DNA of 64,000 nt from Gracilibacillus timonensis (GCF_900086715.1 NZ_FLKH01000007.1:1-64000); one strand, 5' to 3'; shown: positions 11,657 through 20,506, numbered from the stretch's first letter. Program-made: numbers and translations. Notes: generated from the letters alone by a model not told the origin.

Positions 11657-11830
11657 CTATTGCTTTTTATTTTCAGATTTTTGATTTTGCTTGCGTACTT
11701 CCTGTGCGTTTGTTTCGCTCGCAAATTCAGTACCATATTGACCTTGACCTTGTTGCGCTTGTTGGTTTTGGCGCTTCACTTCTTCTGCATTTGTTTTGCT
11801 TGGGTTGTTTTGATTGTTACGTTTAGCCAT
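11657..11830 (-). CDS. sspE: Gamma-type small acid-soluble spore protein
   Basis: A 57-residue, Gln/Asn-rich, Lys-rich protein made in the forespore as an amino acid reserve. It has two related segments (TNAEEVKRQNQQ and TNAQEVRKQNQK) and one germination-protease site context, TEFASETNA. Length and composition fit SspE, although B. subtilis SspE is longer with two repeats, so this is a short version. ATG 11830 has GGAGGTGATATCA in front. A possible forespore promoter lies upstream. The position between ygaC and mutY agrees with B. subtilis. Confidence 0.93.
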   Translation of the reverse strand: MAKRNNQNNPSKTNAEEVKRQNQQAQQGQGQYGTEFASETNAQEVRKQNQKSENKKQ

Positions 11831-11851
11831 TGATATCACCTCCACGACATT

Positions 11852-11880
11852 TAATTTACCCAAGCTGTCATTTTTTATTC
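11852..11880 (-). promoter_or_regulatory. Possible sigma G promoter of sspE
   Basis: The minus strand has GAATA (11880-11876), a 17-bp spacer and TAAATTA (11858-11852). The -35 fits the forespore sigma G pattern; the -10 is only a partial match to CATnnTA. Inference supported by the gene's expected forespore expression. Confidence 0.4.
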
Positions 11881-11951
11881 GCAAAAAAATGATAAGGATT
11901 TATGTGAGGTAGTCCGTAACAATCCAATGATTTAAAAAAGACATTGGATTA

Positions 11952-13013
11952 TTATAATTGCCGATAAATATTTTGGTGGGATACTGGTAAGGGATATTGT
12001 TCTACTTCTTTCTTGGTAAGAAGTTTCATCCTAGCCGGTAATCTAATCGTTCCTTTTATTTTTATATGTTTAACTGTTAAATACCAAATTAAATGAGAGA
12101 ACACATGCTTCACCGGTTCTTTCTCCGTTGTCTGCAATACTTTCGTTTGAAATTTTTCTTGTATATATGCCTCTAAGTGCTGTTCATCAATTGTCGTGGT
12201 ATCCACCATCGGAAACTGCCACATCTGAGCTAACAACCCATTATTTGGACGTTGCTCCAATACACACCTGCCTGTTTCATCTTCTATAATAAATGCTACA
12301 TAATGCTTCGTAGACTGTTTTGTTTTCTTCACCTTGACTGGCAAGGTCTCTTCCACTCCAGCTTGAAAGGCTAAACAATGCTGTTGAACCGGGCATAAGA
12401 GGCAACTCGGTTTTTTGGGAGTACAGACTAATGCCCCTAGTTCCATTAGTCCTTGATTGAAGGCAGACGGATTTTCTTTTGAAATAAGTTGGTAAACTGC
12501 TGTTTCAAAGGTTTTTCTTGTTTTTGCTTTAGCAATGTCTTCCTCAATTCGCAAAATTCGAGATAATACTCGCATGACATTCCCATCAACTGCAGGTTCG
12601 GGTTTGTTATAGGCAATGCTTAATATTGCCCCTTTGGTATAAGGACCTACCCCTTTTAATTCACCTAATTCTTTTGGGGTCTCGGGAACCTGTGCGCGAT
12701 ATTCACTGACAACTTCTTTAACTGCCGTTTGTAAATTACGTGCTCGCGAATAATAGCCTAAACCCTCCCACGCTTTTAACACCTGTTGTTCTTCCGCCTC
12801 TGCTAATGCTTCTAAATCAGGAAACTGCTTCATAAAATGTTGGAAATAAGGAATGACAGTATCAACCTTTGTCTGCTGCAGCATAATTTCTGATACCCAA
12901 ACACGATATGGATCTTTATTTTCCCGCCATGGTAATATTCGCTGCTCCTTTTCAAACCAGTTGATTAAATCCTGTTGAAATTGGGGTATATTAATAGTAG
13001 ACGTGTATGACAC
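11952..13013 (-). CDS. mutY: A/G-specific adenine glycosylase MutY
   Basis: Removes adenine mispaired with 8-oxoguanine. 353 residues from GTG 13013 (AAGGATG eight bases upstream); the longer frame starts with an unlikely hydrophobic leader. Domain order is complete: helix-hairpin-helix GVGPYTKGAILSIAY followed by the catalytic Asp in PAVDGNVMRV, the Glu in SEIMLQQTKVD, a [4Fe-4S] motif CTPKKPSCLLCPVQQHC (C-x6-C-x2-C-x5-C), and a C-terminal NUDIX-like domain that reads 8-oxoG. A weak hairpin AATCCAATG / CATTGGATT (11921-11950) follows the stop. It is divergent from yfhP, as in B. subtilis. Confidence 0.96.
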   Translation of the reverse strand: MSYTSTINIPQFQQDLINWFEKEQRILPWRENKDPYRVWVSEIMLQQTKVDTVIPYFQHFMKQFPDLEALAEAEEQQVLKAWEGLGYYSRARNLQTAVKEVVSEYRAQVPETPKELGELKGVGPYTKGAILSIAYNKPEPAVDGNVMRVLSRILRIEEDIAKAKTRKTFETAVYQLISKENPSAFNQGLMELGALVCTPKKPSCLLCPVQQHCLAFQAGVEETLPVKVKKTKQSTKHYVAFIIEDETGRCVLEQRPNNGLLAQMWQFPMVDTTTIDEQHLEAYIQEKFQTKVLQTTEKEPVKHVFSHLIWYLTVKHIKIKGTIRLPARMKLLTKKEVEQYPLPVSHQNIYRQL

Positions 13014-13198
13014 AATAGCTTCATCCTTCTTTAATTGGTTTATTGCGAATAGTGCAATCGCAATGATTTTACTGTATGTTAGTACCATGATAAAATAAAA
13101 TGTAGTTAAACTAACTATTTATTCGAGGGTTTTAAACAACCACTTCTAACATGATTGAGTTAATGAAATTACGTTCTATACAGAAAGGGGCAGCTAAT

Positions 13199-14188
13199 AT
13201 GGACACTGCCACACATATTACGATGGGCATTGCCATAGGTGGACTAGCCACATTAGATCCAGTAGTACAACAAGATACAACCCTTTTTACTTCGATAATG
13301 GTTGGTGCGATTATCGGATCACACGCACCAGACTTTGATACGATTTTAAAACTGAGAAACAATGCGGTGTATATTCGGCATCACCGTGGTATTACCCACT
13401 CGATGCCTGCCGTCTTTTTTTGGGGCATATCCGTATCTTCCTTTATATATTTATTTGTTCCAGAAGTTAATTTTCTGCACTTGTGGTTATGGACATTTCT
13501 AGCTGTAATCTTACATGTGTTCGTCGATGTATTTAATGCCTATGGTACGCAAGCATATCGGCCATTCACAAAAAAATGGGTGGCATATGGATTTATCAGT
13601 ACATTCGACCCTTATATATTCAGCTTGCATGTTATTGGCATTATTGCCTGGTTGCTTGGAGCGAATCCAGGATATACTTGGTTATTAATTTACTTTATTA
13701 TTTTATTGTATTACATCAAACGTTTTATCGACAAGCGTGAAATTGTCAAGATTATTCATGGCAATTTTGCCGGAGTGGAACAAATTGCGACTTCGCCCAC
13801 AACGAAACAAAACATTTGGCGAGTTGCCTTAACAACCACCAATTATTATTATGTTGGCAGAGTTGGAGATGGTCATATTACCATCGAAGACCGATTTGCG
13901 CGTATTCCAGTTCCGGATAATGAATTGATAACCGCTGCTAAACAGGATAAAAATATATCGGCATTCCTGTCATTTTCCCCTATTTATCGCTGGGAAATTA
14001 GTGAATACGATGATTTTAGTGAAGTTCGCTTCATCGATTTACGCTATCGATCGGAGGAAGGCCACTATACTTTTATCGCCATTGTACAGATTGATGACAA
14101 CATGCGTCTAATGAACTCCTATACAGGATGGGTTTTCTCAGAGGAAAAACTTCAAGATAAATTAAAAATGGACAGCAAAATGGCGTAA
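13199..14188 (+). CDS. yfhP: YfhP-like membrane-bound metal-dependent hydrolase (DUF457)
   Basis: 329 residues. The N-terminus MDTATHITMG, then SHAPDFDTIL and RHHRGITHSMPAV give the His/Asp pattern of the YdjM/DUF457 family, with further HVFVDVFNAYGTQ. Four hydrophobic segments lie in residues 30-200 and a soluble C-terminal domain follows. In B. subtilis YfhP is reported as a negative regulator of nearby genes; the chemical role is unknown. ATG 13199 has AAAGGGG upstream. It is divergent from mutY. Confidence 0.88.
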   Translation: MDTATHITMGIAIGGLATLDPVVQQDTTLFTSIMVGAIIGSHAPDFDTILKLRNNAVYIRHHRGITHSMPAVFFWGISVSSFIYLFVPEVNFLHLWLWTFLAVILHVFVDVFNAYGTQAYRPFTKKWVAYGFISTFDPYIFSLHVIGIIAWLLGANPGYTWLLIYFIILLYYIKRFIDKREIVKIIHGNFAGVEQIATSPTTKQNIWRVALTTTNYYYVGRVGDGHITIEDRFARIPVPDNELITAAKQDKNISAFLSFSPIYRWEISEYDDFSEVRFIDLRYRSEEGHYTFIAIVQIDDNMRLMNSYTGWVFSEEKLQDKLKMDSKMA

Positions 14189-14204
14189 TCAAGCTTGAGC
14201 AAGG

Positions 14205-14233
14205 CAGGGGATGATAACTTCCCCTGTTTTTTT
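14205..14233 (+). terminator. yfhP terminator
   Basis: Stem CAGGGGA / TCCCCTG followed by seven T residues on the plus strand, 17 bases after the yfhP stop. Confidence 0.88.
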
Positions 14234-14236
14234 ATG

Positions 14237-14506
14237 TTAGTGAATGGTTTTATTACTTTTATCAATCATTTGCTGATACTTGGGATATCTGGTAGCAAAA
14301 TCTGTCAGGTTACTGCCGTACTGATCAATAAAATGACGAACGAACTTTGCGGTGATATCCGCCCCTTCATACTCACGCCCAGCCTTTGCACGGGATGCTT
14401 CAAAATCCTCCCACAATAATTCAACCCAACTTCGCGCCTCTAATAAGGTGAGTGAGGTATCTTTCTGTTTTAGTTCTTCTGATAACTTCTGTATCTCTTC
14501 CTGCAT
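14237..14506 (-). CDS. yfhJ: YfhJ-like WVELL-motif protein
   Basis: 89-residue helical, acidic protein with the diagnostic RSWVELLWEDFEASRAKAG motif of the WVELL family (B. subtilis YfhJ). The function is unknown. The ATG at 14506 is preferred over 14512 because GAGGAG is then 8 bases upstream. It belongs to the same conserved yfh block as yfhP, yfhH and recX. Confidence 0.8.
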   Translation of the reverse strand: MQEEIQKLSEELKQKDTSLTLLEARSWVELLWEDFEASRAKAGREYEGADITAKFVRHFIDQYGSNLTDFATRYPKYQQMIDKSNKTIH

Positions 14507-14646
14507 CGTCATCTTCTCCTCATTAAATGGATCACTGCGTTAAGTGTCCCTATGCTATTTTAGTGAAAAACCAATAAAATCCTCCTACTGGACGTTATCT
14601 TAATTGTTGCAATACTTCAGGGAATATCGGTGAAACCTATATAGTG

Positions 14647-14976
14647 TCATTGTTTATCTCCTAAGATGGAAAGTGGTACGGCTTCTTCCTTTTCAAATTT
14701 CTGGCCTAATAAATTAATTCTATATCCCCATGCAAATACACCATTAATATAGGTTATTTCAAATTGTTGTCCGGGATCTCCAGCTAATTCATAACGCGCA
14801 CCCTTTTCAAAATCTGCTGGATTCACCAAATAAGCAGCAGCCATTTGCATTTTCCTCTGTAAAATTTCATACTCACTTATATTTCCCCATTGCTCCGCCT
14901 TTTGCAATTTTTCTTTCAGACTAGCTACTTCGGCATGCAATTCTTCTACTGTATATGTACTGTATCTACGGTCCAT
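14647..14976 (-). CDS. yfhH: YfhH family protein
   Basis: 109 residues beginning MDRRYSTYTVEELHAEVASL, a helical hairpin (residues 8-55), then a small beta domain ending in LLGQKFEKEEAVPLSILGDK. This is the DUF1811/YfhH family, function unknown, which sits next to recX in Bacillus as here (55 bases after recX on the same strand). ATG 14976 has GGTGGTG upstream. Confidence 0.85.
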   Translation of the reverse strand: MDRRYSTYTVEELHAEVASLKEKLQKAEQWGNISEYEILQRKMQMAAAYLVNPADFEKGARYELAGDPGQQFEITYINGVFAWGYRINLLGQKFEKEEAVPLSILGDKQ

Positions 14977-15031
14977 TATTACACCACCATTTATTGTTCT
15001 TACTACTATTTTAGCATGTTTGTGCAAGGGA

Positions 15032-15844
15032 TTATTCTTTTATGTACTCATCAATAAAACGGTCTATCAAATCAACTGGAAAGCCTTTTCGATACAAACC
15101 TGCCTTGACCTTCTGTATTAACATATAGCCAGATTCTTTCTTTTGGAACTTGGCTATTAATTTTTCTCCTTGATAGACAGCGGCTTTATACTCTTCGCCC
15201 TGATCACGCTGGTCAGCTATTTGTGCCAACACTACAGAAATCACTTCTTGAGTAAATCCTTTCTGTAATAGCGATTGTGTCGTGCTATTGATCTGCTGTT
15301 GGTGCGATTTTTTACTGGAAGGCTTTAATTGTTTATTTACCCATTTTTCAACTTTAGCGGTTTGTTCCTCAAAAGTATAAGCCGTTATTGCCTGTTCAAT
15401 AATTGTTGGAGCTACTCCTTTTTCGGCTAATTCTTTTTTTATCATGAGCGGACCTTTGCTGGAAGTCTGTATTCTAGTAGTTACTAAGGCTTCACTAAAG
15501 GCCAAGTCATCTAAAAGTTGTTCCTTCTTCAGCCTAGTGATAACTTCCTCAATATAGTCAGGGTCAATCTCCTTCTTCCGCAAATAATCAGCTATTTCTT
15601 TCTCGGAACGCATCCGATAACTTAAGTATCTTATCGAGAAAAGATAGGCCTTATGCGCTGCATCCTGCTCCTGAATTTTTTCAATTGTCTCATTAGTGAG
15701 CTCAAGCCCTTTGTGCAAATGATAAGTAATAAGTACATCTTCACCAACACTAAATCCATAATATTCCTGGCCGTTTTCCTGGAAAAATATATTATAGCGG
15801 TCCTTGCGTTTTTTTTGAGCCGAGATCTTCGCAATTTCAGGCAT
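15032..15844 (-). CDS. recX: Regulatory protein RecX
   Basis: Modulates RecA filaments. 270 residues, the long Bacillus-type RecX with an extra N-terminal region (about 1-60) before the three-helix repeats, seen around RYLSYRMRSEKEIADYLRKK, LDDLAFSEALVTTRIQTSSK and GFPVDLIDRFIDEYIKE. ATG 15844 lies six bases after GAGGTG. The yfhH homologue follows in the same direction. Unlike B. subtilis, the upstream neighbour is an lrgAB-like pair on the other strand. Confidence 0.93.
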   Translation of the reverse strand: MPEIAKISAQKKRKDRYNIFFQENGQEYYGFSVGEDVLITYHLHKGLELTNETIEKIQEQDAAHKAYLFSIRYLSYRMRSEKEIADYLRKKEIDPDYIEEVITRLKKEQLLDDLAFSEALVTTRIQTSSKGPLMIKKELAEKGVAPTIIEQAITAYTFEEQTAKVEKWVNKQLKPSSKKSHQQQINSTTQSLLQKGFTQEVISVVLAQIADQRDQGEEYKAAVYQGEKLIAKFQKKESGYMLIQKVKAGLYRKGFPVDLIDRFIDEYIKE

Positions 15845-16118
15845 ATTATTCACCTCACTTATTTATTTTAACAAACAAACATTTGTTCGTCAAATAAGAA
15901 TTTGTATTCGAAGTAGAAACTTGTAACAAACAACTTTATTACATGGATATAGATGGAACAGCTACTCTTGCATAGCCCGACTTCTCGATACTCCGATTCG
16001 TTCAATATCATCATCTTTTCAAATCCTATTATATCAAACAGTCTACATTTACTTATATAAAATTGCTGCTTGCCTGCATTTCAAAAAAGGCATATGATTA
16101 ATAACGGAGGTTTTGCAG

Positions 16119-16487
16119 GTGAAGTATTTAATCATGGTATTACAAATTGGTACGCTTTTCCTTTTTAATTATATTGGACAGCTAATTCAAAGTTGCTTCT
16201 CCCTTTTTATTCCGGGTAGTTTGATTGGCATGTTATTACTATTTAGTCTGTTAAGTCTGCAGGTTATTCCTATCACTTGGCTACAATCAGGAGTTGATTG
16301 GCTACTGAAGGATATACCTTTTTTCTTTATTCCGGTCACTGTAGGGGTCGTTCAATATATTAATTTTTTCTATGGTAAAGGGAGTTTACTAGTACTTCTT
16401 GTTATTATTAGCACCCTTTTTGTCATTGCTATCACTGGTCTCATAACAGACCAACTGCTAAAAAACAGGAGGGCTGCTCATGACTGA
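16119..16487 (+). CDS. CidA/LrgA family holin-like protein
   Basis: 122-residue hydrophobic protein with four membrane segments. It has GTLFLFNYIGQLIQSCFSLF and IPGSLIGMLLLFSLL, the conserved PGsxxGmxLL signature of CidA/LrgA. In staphylococci these proteins modulate murein hydrolase release and cell death; a pyruvate transport role is known for the B. subtilis pair PftAB (YsbAB). GTG 16119 has GGAGG eight bases upstream; TTG 16113 is too close. The stop overlaps the start of the LrgB gene by 8 bases. Confidence 0.88.
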   Translation: MKYLIMVLQIGTLFLFNYIGQLIQSCFSLFIPGSLIGMLLLFSLLSLQVIPITWLQSGVDWLLKDIPFFFIPVTVGVVQYINFFYGKGSLLVLLVIISTLFVIAITGLITDQLLKNRRAAHD

Positions 16488-17166
16488 TGTTTTTATTGGA
16501 TTGACTGCAATTATTACGACAATCATCCTTTACCAGGTCACAAAGAAGATTTATTATCTAAAACCAAGCCCATTTACACTGCCTATCTTTCTTTCGACAG
16601 TTATCATCGTGTTATGTCTATTAATTAGCGATATTCCTTATCACACTTATATGATGGGTGCTCAGTGGATTGATTTATTTCTAGGACCCATCGTCGTGTC
16701 TTTAGCCATTCCTTTATATCGGCAGCTTGGCTTGATCAAAAAATTTGCTCTGCCAATTATCGTCGGTATATTTGCTGGTTCATTAATGGGAGTTATCACC
16801 GGTACTGTGGGAAGCCTATTGCTTGGCTTTGATCGTTGGCTGATTCAGTCGGTAGCAGCCAAGTCAGTTACCGCACCGATTGCCATTAGCATTACAGAAA
16901 CTGTGGGAGGAAATATATCACTTGTCGCCGTATTTGTCATGGTAGCAGGAATAAGTGGAGCTATGTTTGGTCCTTCCATTCTTCGATTATGTCGAATTAC
17001 ACACCCGGTCGCCAAAGGTCTTAGCATCGGTACCGCCTCTCATGCGATTGGGACTGCTAAGGCACTGGAACTAGGGGAATTAGAAGGAGCAGTAAGTGCC
17101 TTATCGATGATTATTAGCGCAGTGATGGTCTCCTTCCTTGTACCTGTTATCTTATCATTGATATAA
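16480..17166 (+). CDS. LrgB family membrane protein
   Basis: 228 residues with about seven membrane segments. It contains KSVTAPIAISITETVGGNISLVA and SHAIGTAKALELGE, the conserved LrgB motifs. It works with the LrgA-like protein just upstream, whose gene it overlaps (translational coupling; AGGAGGGCTGCTC before ATG 16480). Role is either pyruvate uptake (PftAB type) or holin/antiholin type; the sequence alone does not separate them. No lytTR regulator is next to the pair. Confidence 0.9.
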   Translation: MTDVFIGLTAIITTIILYQVTKKIYYLKPSPFTLPIFLSTVIIVLCLLISDIPYHTYMMGAQWIDLFLGPIVVSLAIPLYRQLGLIKKFALPIIVGIFAGSLMGVITGTVGSLLLGFDRWLIQSVAAKSVTAPIAISITETVGGNISLVAVFVMVAGISGAMFGPSILRLCRITHPVAKGLSIGTASHAIGTAKALELGELEGAVSALSMIISAVMVSFLVPVILSLI

Positions 17167-17182
17167 TGAGTGAACAGATAAG

Positions 17183-17211
17183 TTGACAACCCGTAGAACA
17201 AGCGTTATTTT
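17183..17211 (+). promoter_or_regulatory. Promoter of the DUF1450 gene
   Basis: TTGACA, 17-bp spacer, TATTTT, about 53 bp before the start codon at 17264. Confidence 0.6.
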
Positions 17212-17263
17212 TAACTGATGATTCTCTTGATGTCTTGCAGGAAAGACATAGGAAGGTGATGCT

Positions 17264-17509
17264 ATGGGAATCGTTGTCGTAGAAATTTGTGATAGTAATT
17301 TAATGAATACGTTGGACATAGAACATATTATTGAATCAGAATATCCAGAAGTAGCGGTATTAATCAGTGATTGTCTAAGCTTTTGCGGGTTATGCAGATT
17401 AAAGCCCTATGCATTAGTGAATAACCAACGTGTCCATGGAAAAACGCCGGAAGAAACATTAGATAAGATCAGAAAGGCGATTGAAGAAGAATTGGCCTTT
17501 TATCAATAA
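17264..17509 (+). CDS. DUF1450 (YuzB-like) family protein
   Basis: 81 residues of the DUF1450/UPF0349 family. Conserved features are the N-terminal VEICDSNL, the SDCLSFCGLCRLKPYALVNN cysteine cluster (thioredoxin-fold ferredoxin-like CLSxCGxC), and the acidic C-terminal helix TPEETLDKIRKAIEEEL. The function is unknown; the cysteines could bind a metal or act in redox chemistry. AAGGTGATGCT precedes the ATG. It is a single-gene unit with its own promoter and terminator. Confidence 0.85.
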   Translation: MGIVVVEICDSNLMNTLDIEHIIESEYPEVAVLISDCLSFCGLCRLKPYALVNNQRVHGKTPEETLDKIRKAIEEELAFYQ

Positions 17510-17512
17510 TTT

Positions 17513-17548
17513 AAAAAAACTAGAGCTTCTATGAGCTCTAGTTTTTTT
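17513..17548. terminator. Bidirectional terminator
   Basis: Stem AAAACTAGAGCT / AGCTCTAGTTTT with A and T tracts on both sides between the convergent DUF1450 gene and ald. Confidence 0.9.
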
Positions 17549-18662
17549 ATTCAAAGATAGCCGATATATCTATGAAACGTTTATCGTGCGCTTCTGCAAC
17601 GGCTTCATGAGTAAGCTTACCCTGGTAGGTGTTAATTCCCTTGGCAAAGGCTGAATCCTGTCGTCCATATTCTAACAAACCTTGGTTTGCCAATTTAAGG
17701 ATGTAGGGTGCAGTCATATTAGTCAGTGAGTAGGTTGACGTTTTTGCTACTGCGCCTGGGATATTAGCAACAGCATAATGATTGACTCCGTGTTTAACAT
17801 ATATCGGATCCTGATGGGTGGTAATCCTATCAATGGTTTCAATCGATCCTCCTTGATCGACGGCTACATCGACAATGACAGATCCTTTTTCCATCGTTTG
17901 CACCATTTCTTCTGTTACAAGTTTTGGTGCCTTGGCTCCAGGTATCAACACTGCTCCGATGATCAAGTCCGCTTTTTCCACTTGTTCTCTTAGGTTAAAT
18001 TCATTAGAAGCCAGGGTATGAATCTTGCCTTGGAAGGAATCTTCAAGTTGTCGTAGACGCTCGATATTGATATCCAATAATGTCGTGTTCGCACCAAGTC
18101 CAACCGCAATCTTTGCGGCATTACTACCTACAATGCCTCCACCTACAATCATAACGTTCGCCGGTGACACGCCAGGAACTCCACCTGGTAAGATACCTTT
18201 TCCACCATATATTTTTTCCAAAAAGCGAATACCCACTTGTACAGACATTCGACCGGCGATTTCACTCATTGGTACTAGTAAAGGTAAGCTACCATCTGGG
18301 TTCTGAATCGTTTCATAAGCAACCGAAGTTGTTTTTGCTTCTAATAATGCCTCGGTCACTTCTTTTTCGGCAGCTAGATGTAAATAAGTAAATAATACCA
18401 GATCCTCGCGTAAAAATGCGAATTCTTCTGGCTGCGGCTCTTTTACTTTAATCACCAATTCCTGCGCCCAAGCTTGCTCTGCCGTTGGTACAATGGTTGC
18501 ACCGGCCTTTTGATAATCCTCGTCTGCAATACTACTTCCTGTTCCTGCTCCAGTCTCCATCGCTACCTCATGGCCTTGCTGGGTAAGCATCAAGACCATC
18601 GCAGGAGTCATCCCTACTCGATTTTCGTTACTTTTTATTTCCTTAGGCACCCCTATCTTCAT
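17547..18662 (-). CDS. ald: Alanine dehydrogenase
   Basis: NAD-dependent oxidative deamination of L-alanine to pyruvate, used for alanine catabolism and sporulation. 371 residues from ATG 18662; upstream extension lacks conservation. It starts MKIGVPKEIKSNENRVGMTP, has catalytic Lys and His regions ELVIKVKEPQPEE and YLHLAAEKE, and NAD-binding IVGGGIVGSNAAKIAVGLGA, then VDVAVDQGGSIET. The start site has only a weak GGTG. It is convergent with the DUF1450 gene and divergent from the SR1P-like gene. Confidence 0.96.
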   Translation of the reverse strand: MKIGVPKEIKSNENRVGMTPAMVLMLTQQGHEVAMETGAGTGSSIADEDYQKAGATIVPTAEQAWAQELVIKVKEPQPEEFAFLREDLVLFTYLHLAAEKEVTEALLEAKTTSVAYETIQNPDGSLPLLVPMSEIAGRMSVQVGIRFLEKIYGGKGILPGGVPGVSPANVMIVGGGIVGSNAAKIAVGLGANTTLLDINIERLRQLEDSFQGKIHTLASNEFNLREQVEKADLIIGAVLIPGAKAPKLVTEEMVQTMEKGSVIVDVAVDQGGSIETIDRITTHQDPIYVKHGVNHYAVANIPGAVAKTSTYSLTNMTAPYILKLANQGLLEYGRQDSAFAKGINTYQGKLTHEAVAEAHDKRFIDISAIFE

Positions 18663-18863
18663 AACAACACCAACTTTCTTGAACGAGATATTTAATCTTA
18701 TTATAGTACTTCCCTGTTTCGCATGAAAAATAACGCCCATAAAAAAATAGCTTATGGTAAAGAGATTCGAGTTATTTAGTGTGCTTTTTTGATAATTGCG
18801 TTGCATTTTATAATTATATAGTGTACATTATTAGTGAATAAACTATCTAAGGAGGAATTGATA

Positions 18864-19010
18864 ATGTACAAAACAAGACAGCCGCAAAAAATGGGTCAGA
18901 TCATTTGTGGGAACTGTGGAAATGCAATAGATGTATTCTCTACTGATAAAGTTACTACTTACTATTCCTTTTGCAAAAACCCAAGATGCTGGCAGCAGAC
19001 TGTAAGGTAA
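18864..19010 (+). CDS. SR1P-like GapA-binding small peptide
   Basis: A 48-residue peptide starting at ATG 18864 behind a strong AAGGAGG (18848-18854). From residue 10 it reads MGQIICGNCGNAIDVFSTDK then VTTYYSFC and a C-terminal CW pair. MGxIxCxxCxxxIxxFxxxKVTTxYxxC is the pattern of the SR1P family, the peptide encoded by the B. subtilis regulatory RNA SR1 that binds GapA and promotes RNase J1 function. The two CxxC-like pairs could bind zinc. Whether the transcript also acts as a base-pairing RNA is unknown. The nine extra N-terminal residues are unusual; translation could also begin at the inner ATG at 18891. Confidence 0.78.
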   Translation: MYKTRQPQKMGQIICGNCGNAIDVFSTDKVTTYYSFCKNPRCWQQTVR

Positions 19011-19052
19011 CTCCCGAAAGAAAGCGTGTTCATTTTTTTGGAATTTACAACC

Positions 19053-19142
19053 TATATAAGTTGAATGAAATTATTGTGGATTGATATCGGATAGGTGTTC
19101 TTGATCCATTTAGGCGGTATGATGAGATCAAACGAGGTATTA
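19053..19142 (+). repeat. Intergenic repeat, copy 1 (inverted partner at 22864-22964)
   Basis: About 90 bp beginning TATATAAGTTGAATGAAATT and ending GATCAAACGAGGTATTA. Apart from the variable centre it matches the reverse complement of 22864-22964 almost base for base. It follows the SR1P-like gene. The centre is bounded by GATC inverted arms (CTTGATC / GATCAAA). Confidence 0.75.
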
Positions 19143-19280
19143 ACAGAAAATAATGCAAGCAAAGACTTGCTTGTAACACGTTTTTGTTACATTTATAAGT
19201 CTTACTCCCTGAATTTTGGTCATCATCTATTTTGATCTTAATAAATCATCAACGCCAAGCAACAGCTATATTATCCAAAA

Positions 19281-19320
19281 AAAGAACCTGACAGACGGGT
19301 ATAAGTCTGCCAGGTTCTTT
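19281..19320. terminator. Terminator after tRNA-Ala
   Basis: 16-bp near-perfect stem AAAGAACCTGACAGAC / GTCTGCCAGGTTCTTT with T-runs on both strands. It is six bases past the tRNA-Ala 3' end on the minus strand and can also stop transcripts from the SR1P side. The rest of 19143-19280 shows nothing I recognise. Confidence 0.9.
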
Positions 19321-19325
19321 TTTTA

Positions 19326-19397
19326 TGGAGCATAGCGGATTCGAACCGCTGACCCTCGCGCTGCCAGCACGATGCTCTCCCGCTGAGCTAATGCCCC
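19326..19397 (-). tRNA. tRNA-Ala (GGC)
   Basis: 72-nt cloverleaf: acceptor GGGGCAT / ATGCTCC, D-arm GCTC..GAGC, anticodon stem TCGTG / CACGA with loop CTGGCAG (anticodon GGC), T-arm AGCGG TTCGAAT CCGCT, discriminator A. CCA is not encoded. The GGC anticodon reads GCC and GCU. It is a lone tRNA with its own terminator. In the acceptor stem, G4 faces U69, a G-U wobble; a G-U wobble in the acceptor stem is typical of alanine tRNAs. Confidence 0.96.
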
Positions 19398-19495
19398 TTT
19401 AGGCTACCTTACCTATTATAAGCAATTTCATTCGTCTCTTCAAGCATAAATTTATATTAATTGCAGATTTTCTGTTATACGGTAAGGTAGACAAA

Positions 19496-20326
19496 TTAGC
19501 ATTTCCTTTGAACAGGTAACGTACAACAACGAAATGAACCACCAGACTTGATAATCTCAGAAAAGGGTACCTCTATCACTTGGAATCCTTTCTGCTCTAA
19601 CTTTTGATTAATTCGTTTATTTTCAGGCAAAGAAATAACGACTCCATCACCAAGGGATAATACATTCGTTCCCATGTAGAATTGTTCCTCAGCTGACACC
19701 TCGATTAAATCAAATCGTTTATGCAGCTGTCGCACATCATCAGTGGAAAAAGCACCATCATATATGAGACCTTCCCTTTCACTAACTAGGTTAAAACAAC
19801 AATCTAGATGGAGAATATCCTTTCTCATCGGTAATGGTACTATTTGTTTGTCTGGAAGCAATTGCTGAAGGTGTTGAATAGCCTTGGCAGTGGTTCGATT
19901 ACTGTTACCAGCATAAACGATGTCATCGGTAATGACAATATCGCCACCTTCCATCGTATCAACCGTTAATGGCTGATAATCGATGTCATGCTGTTGGAGT
20001 GTCTGCTGGAGGACCTCTACCTCCCCTTTTCTAATCGGCTGTTCCATTTTGCAAGTAAACAAATGTTCATCAATCGTAAAACCAATATCACGGGTAAAAA
20101 CTTGTTCATTCAAATCTGGGGATGGTGTTAGCTCGATCACTTCGATCTCTAATTTTTTCAAGGTTTGCACAAAGTTCTGATATTGCTGCATGGCTAAACG
20201 GGTGTTGATATTTTCCTTTTGATATTTTCGCTGTGTTTCATTAATAATATTTCTGATTTCCATATACATTGGTGGACAAGTGATCACTCGTGTTAAGTGA
20301 TCGTATTCATTTATTTGATAGACCAT
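19496..20326 (-). CDS. DDAH / arginine-deiminase superfamily hydrolase
   Basis: 276 residues of the dimethylarginine dimethylaminohydrolase group. Landmarks are FTRDIGFTIDEHLF, MEGGDIV, the histidine segment ILHLDCCFNL and the C-terminal GGSFRCCTLPV, with the catalytic Cys expected in RC. Bacterial members hydrolyse methylated arginine, arginine or related guanidines; the substrate is not readable here. ATG 20326 is used because GAGGAG lies 10 bases upstream. A strong terminator lies beyond the stop on the side of tRNA-Ala. It stands alone, with no arginine catabolism genes nearby. Confidence 0.88.
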   Translation of the reverse strand: MVYQINEYDHLTRVITCPPMYMEIRNIINETQRKYQKENINTRLAMQQYQNFVQTLKKLEIEVIELTPSPDLNEQVFTRDIGFTIDEHLFTCKMEQPIRKGEVEVLQQTLQQHDIDYQPLTVDTMEGGDIVITDDIVYAGNSNRTTAKAIQHLQQLLPDKQIVPLPMRKDILHLDCCFNLVSEREGLIYDGAFSTDDVRQLHKRFDLIEVSAEEQFYMGTNVLSLGDGVVISLPENKRINQKLEQKGFQVIEVPFSEIIKSGGSFRCCTLPVQRKC

Positions 20327-20506
20327 GAATTGCTGACTCCTCTTTCCTGTCAAAGTGTGCTATTACTGTCCTACCCCTTTTATTTCAGGGATAATCTTGA
20401 TTGACTTTCAGAATTATATACCAGATAAGCCTCATTGTATATCATACGCTATTTGCCCAGTTTCATGCTGGGATGATGTTTTAAGAAGTGGTTTAATACA
20501 CTAAAA

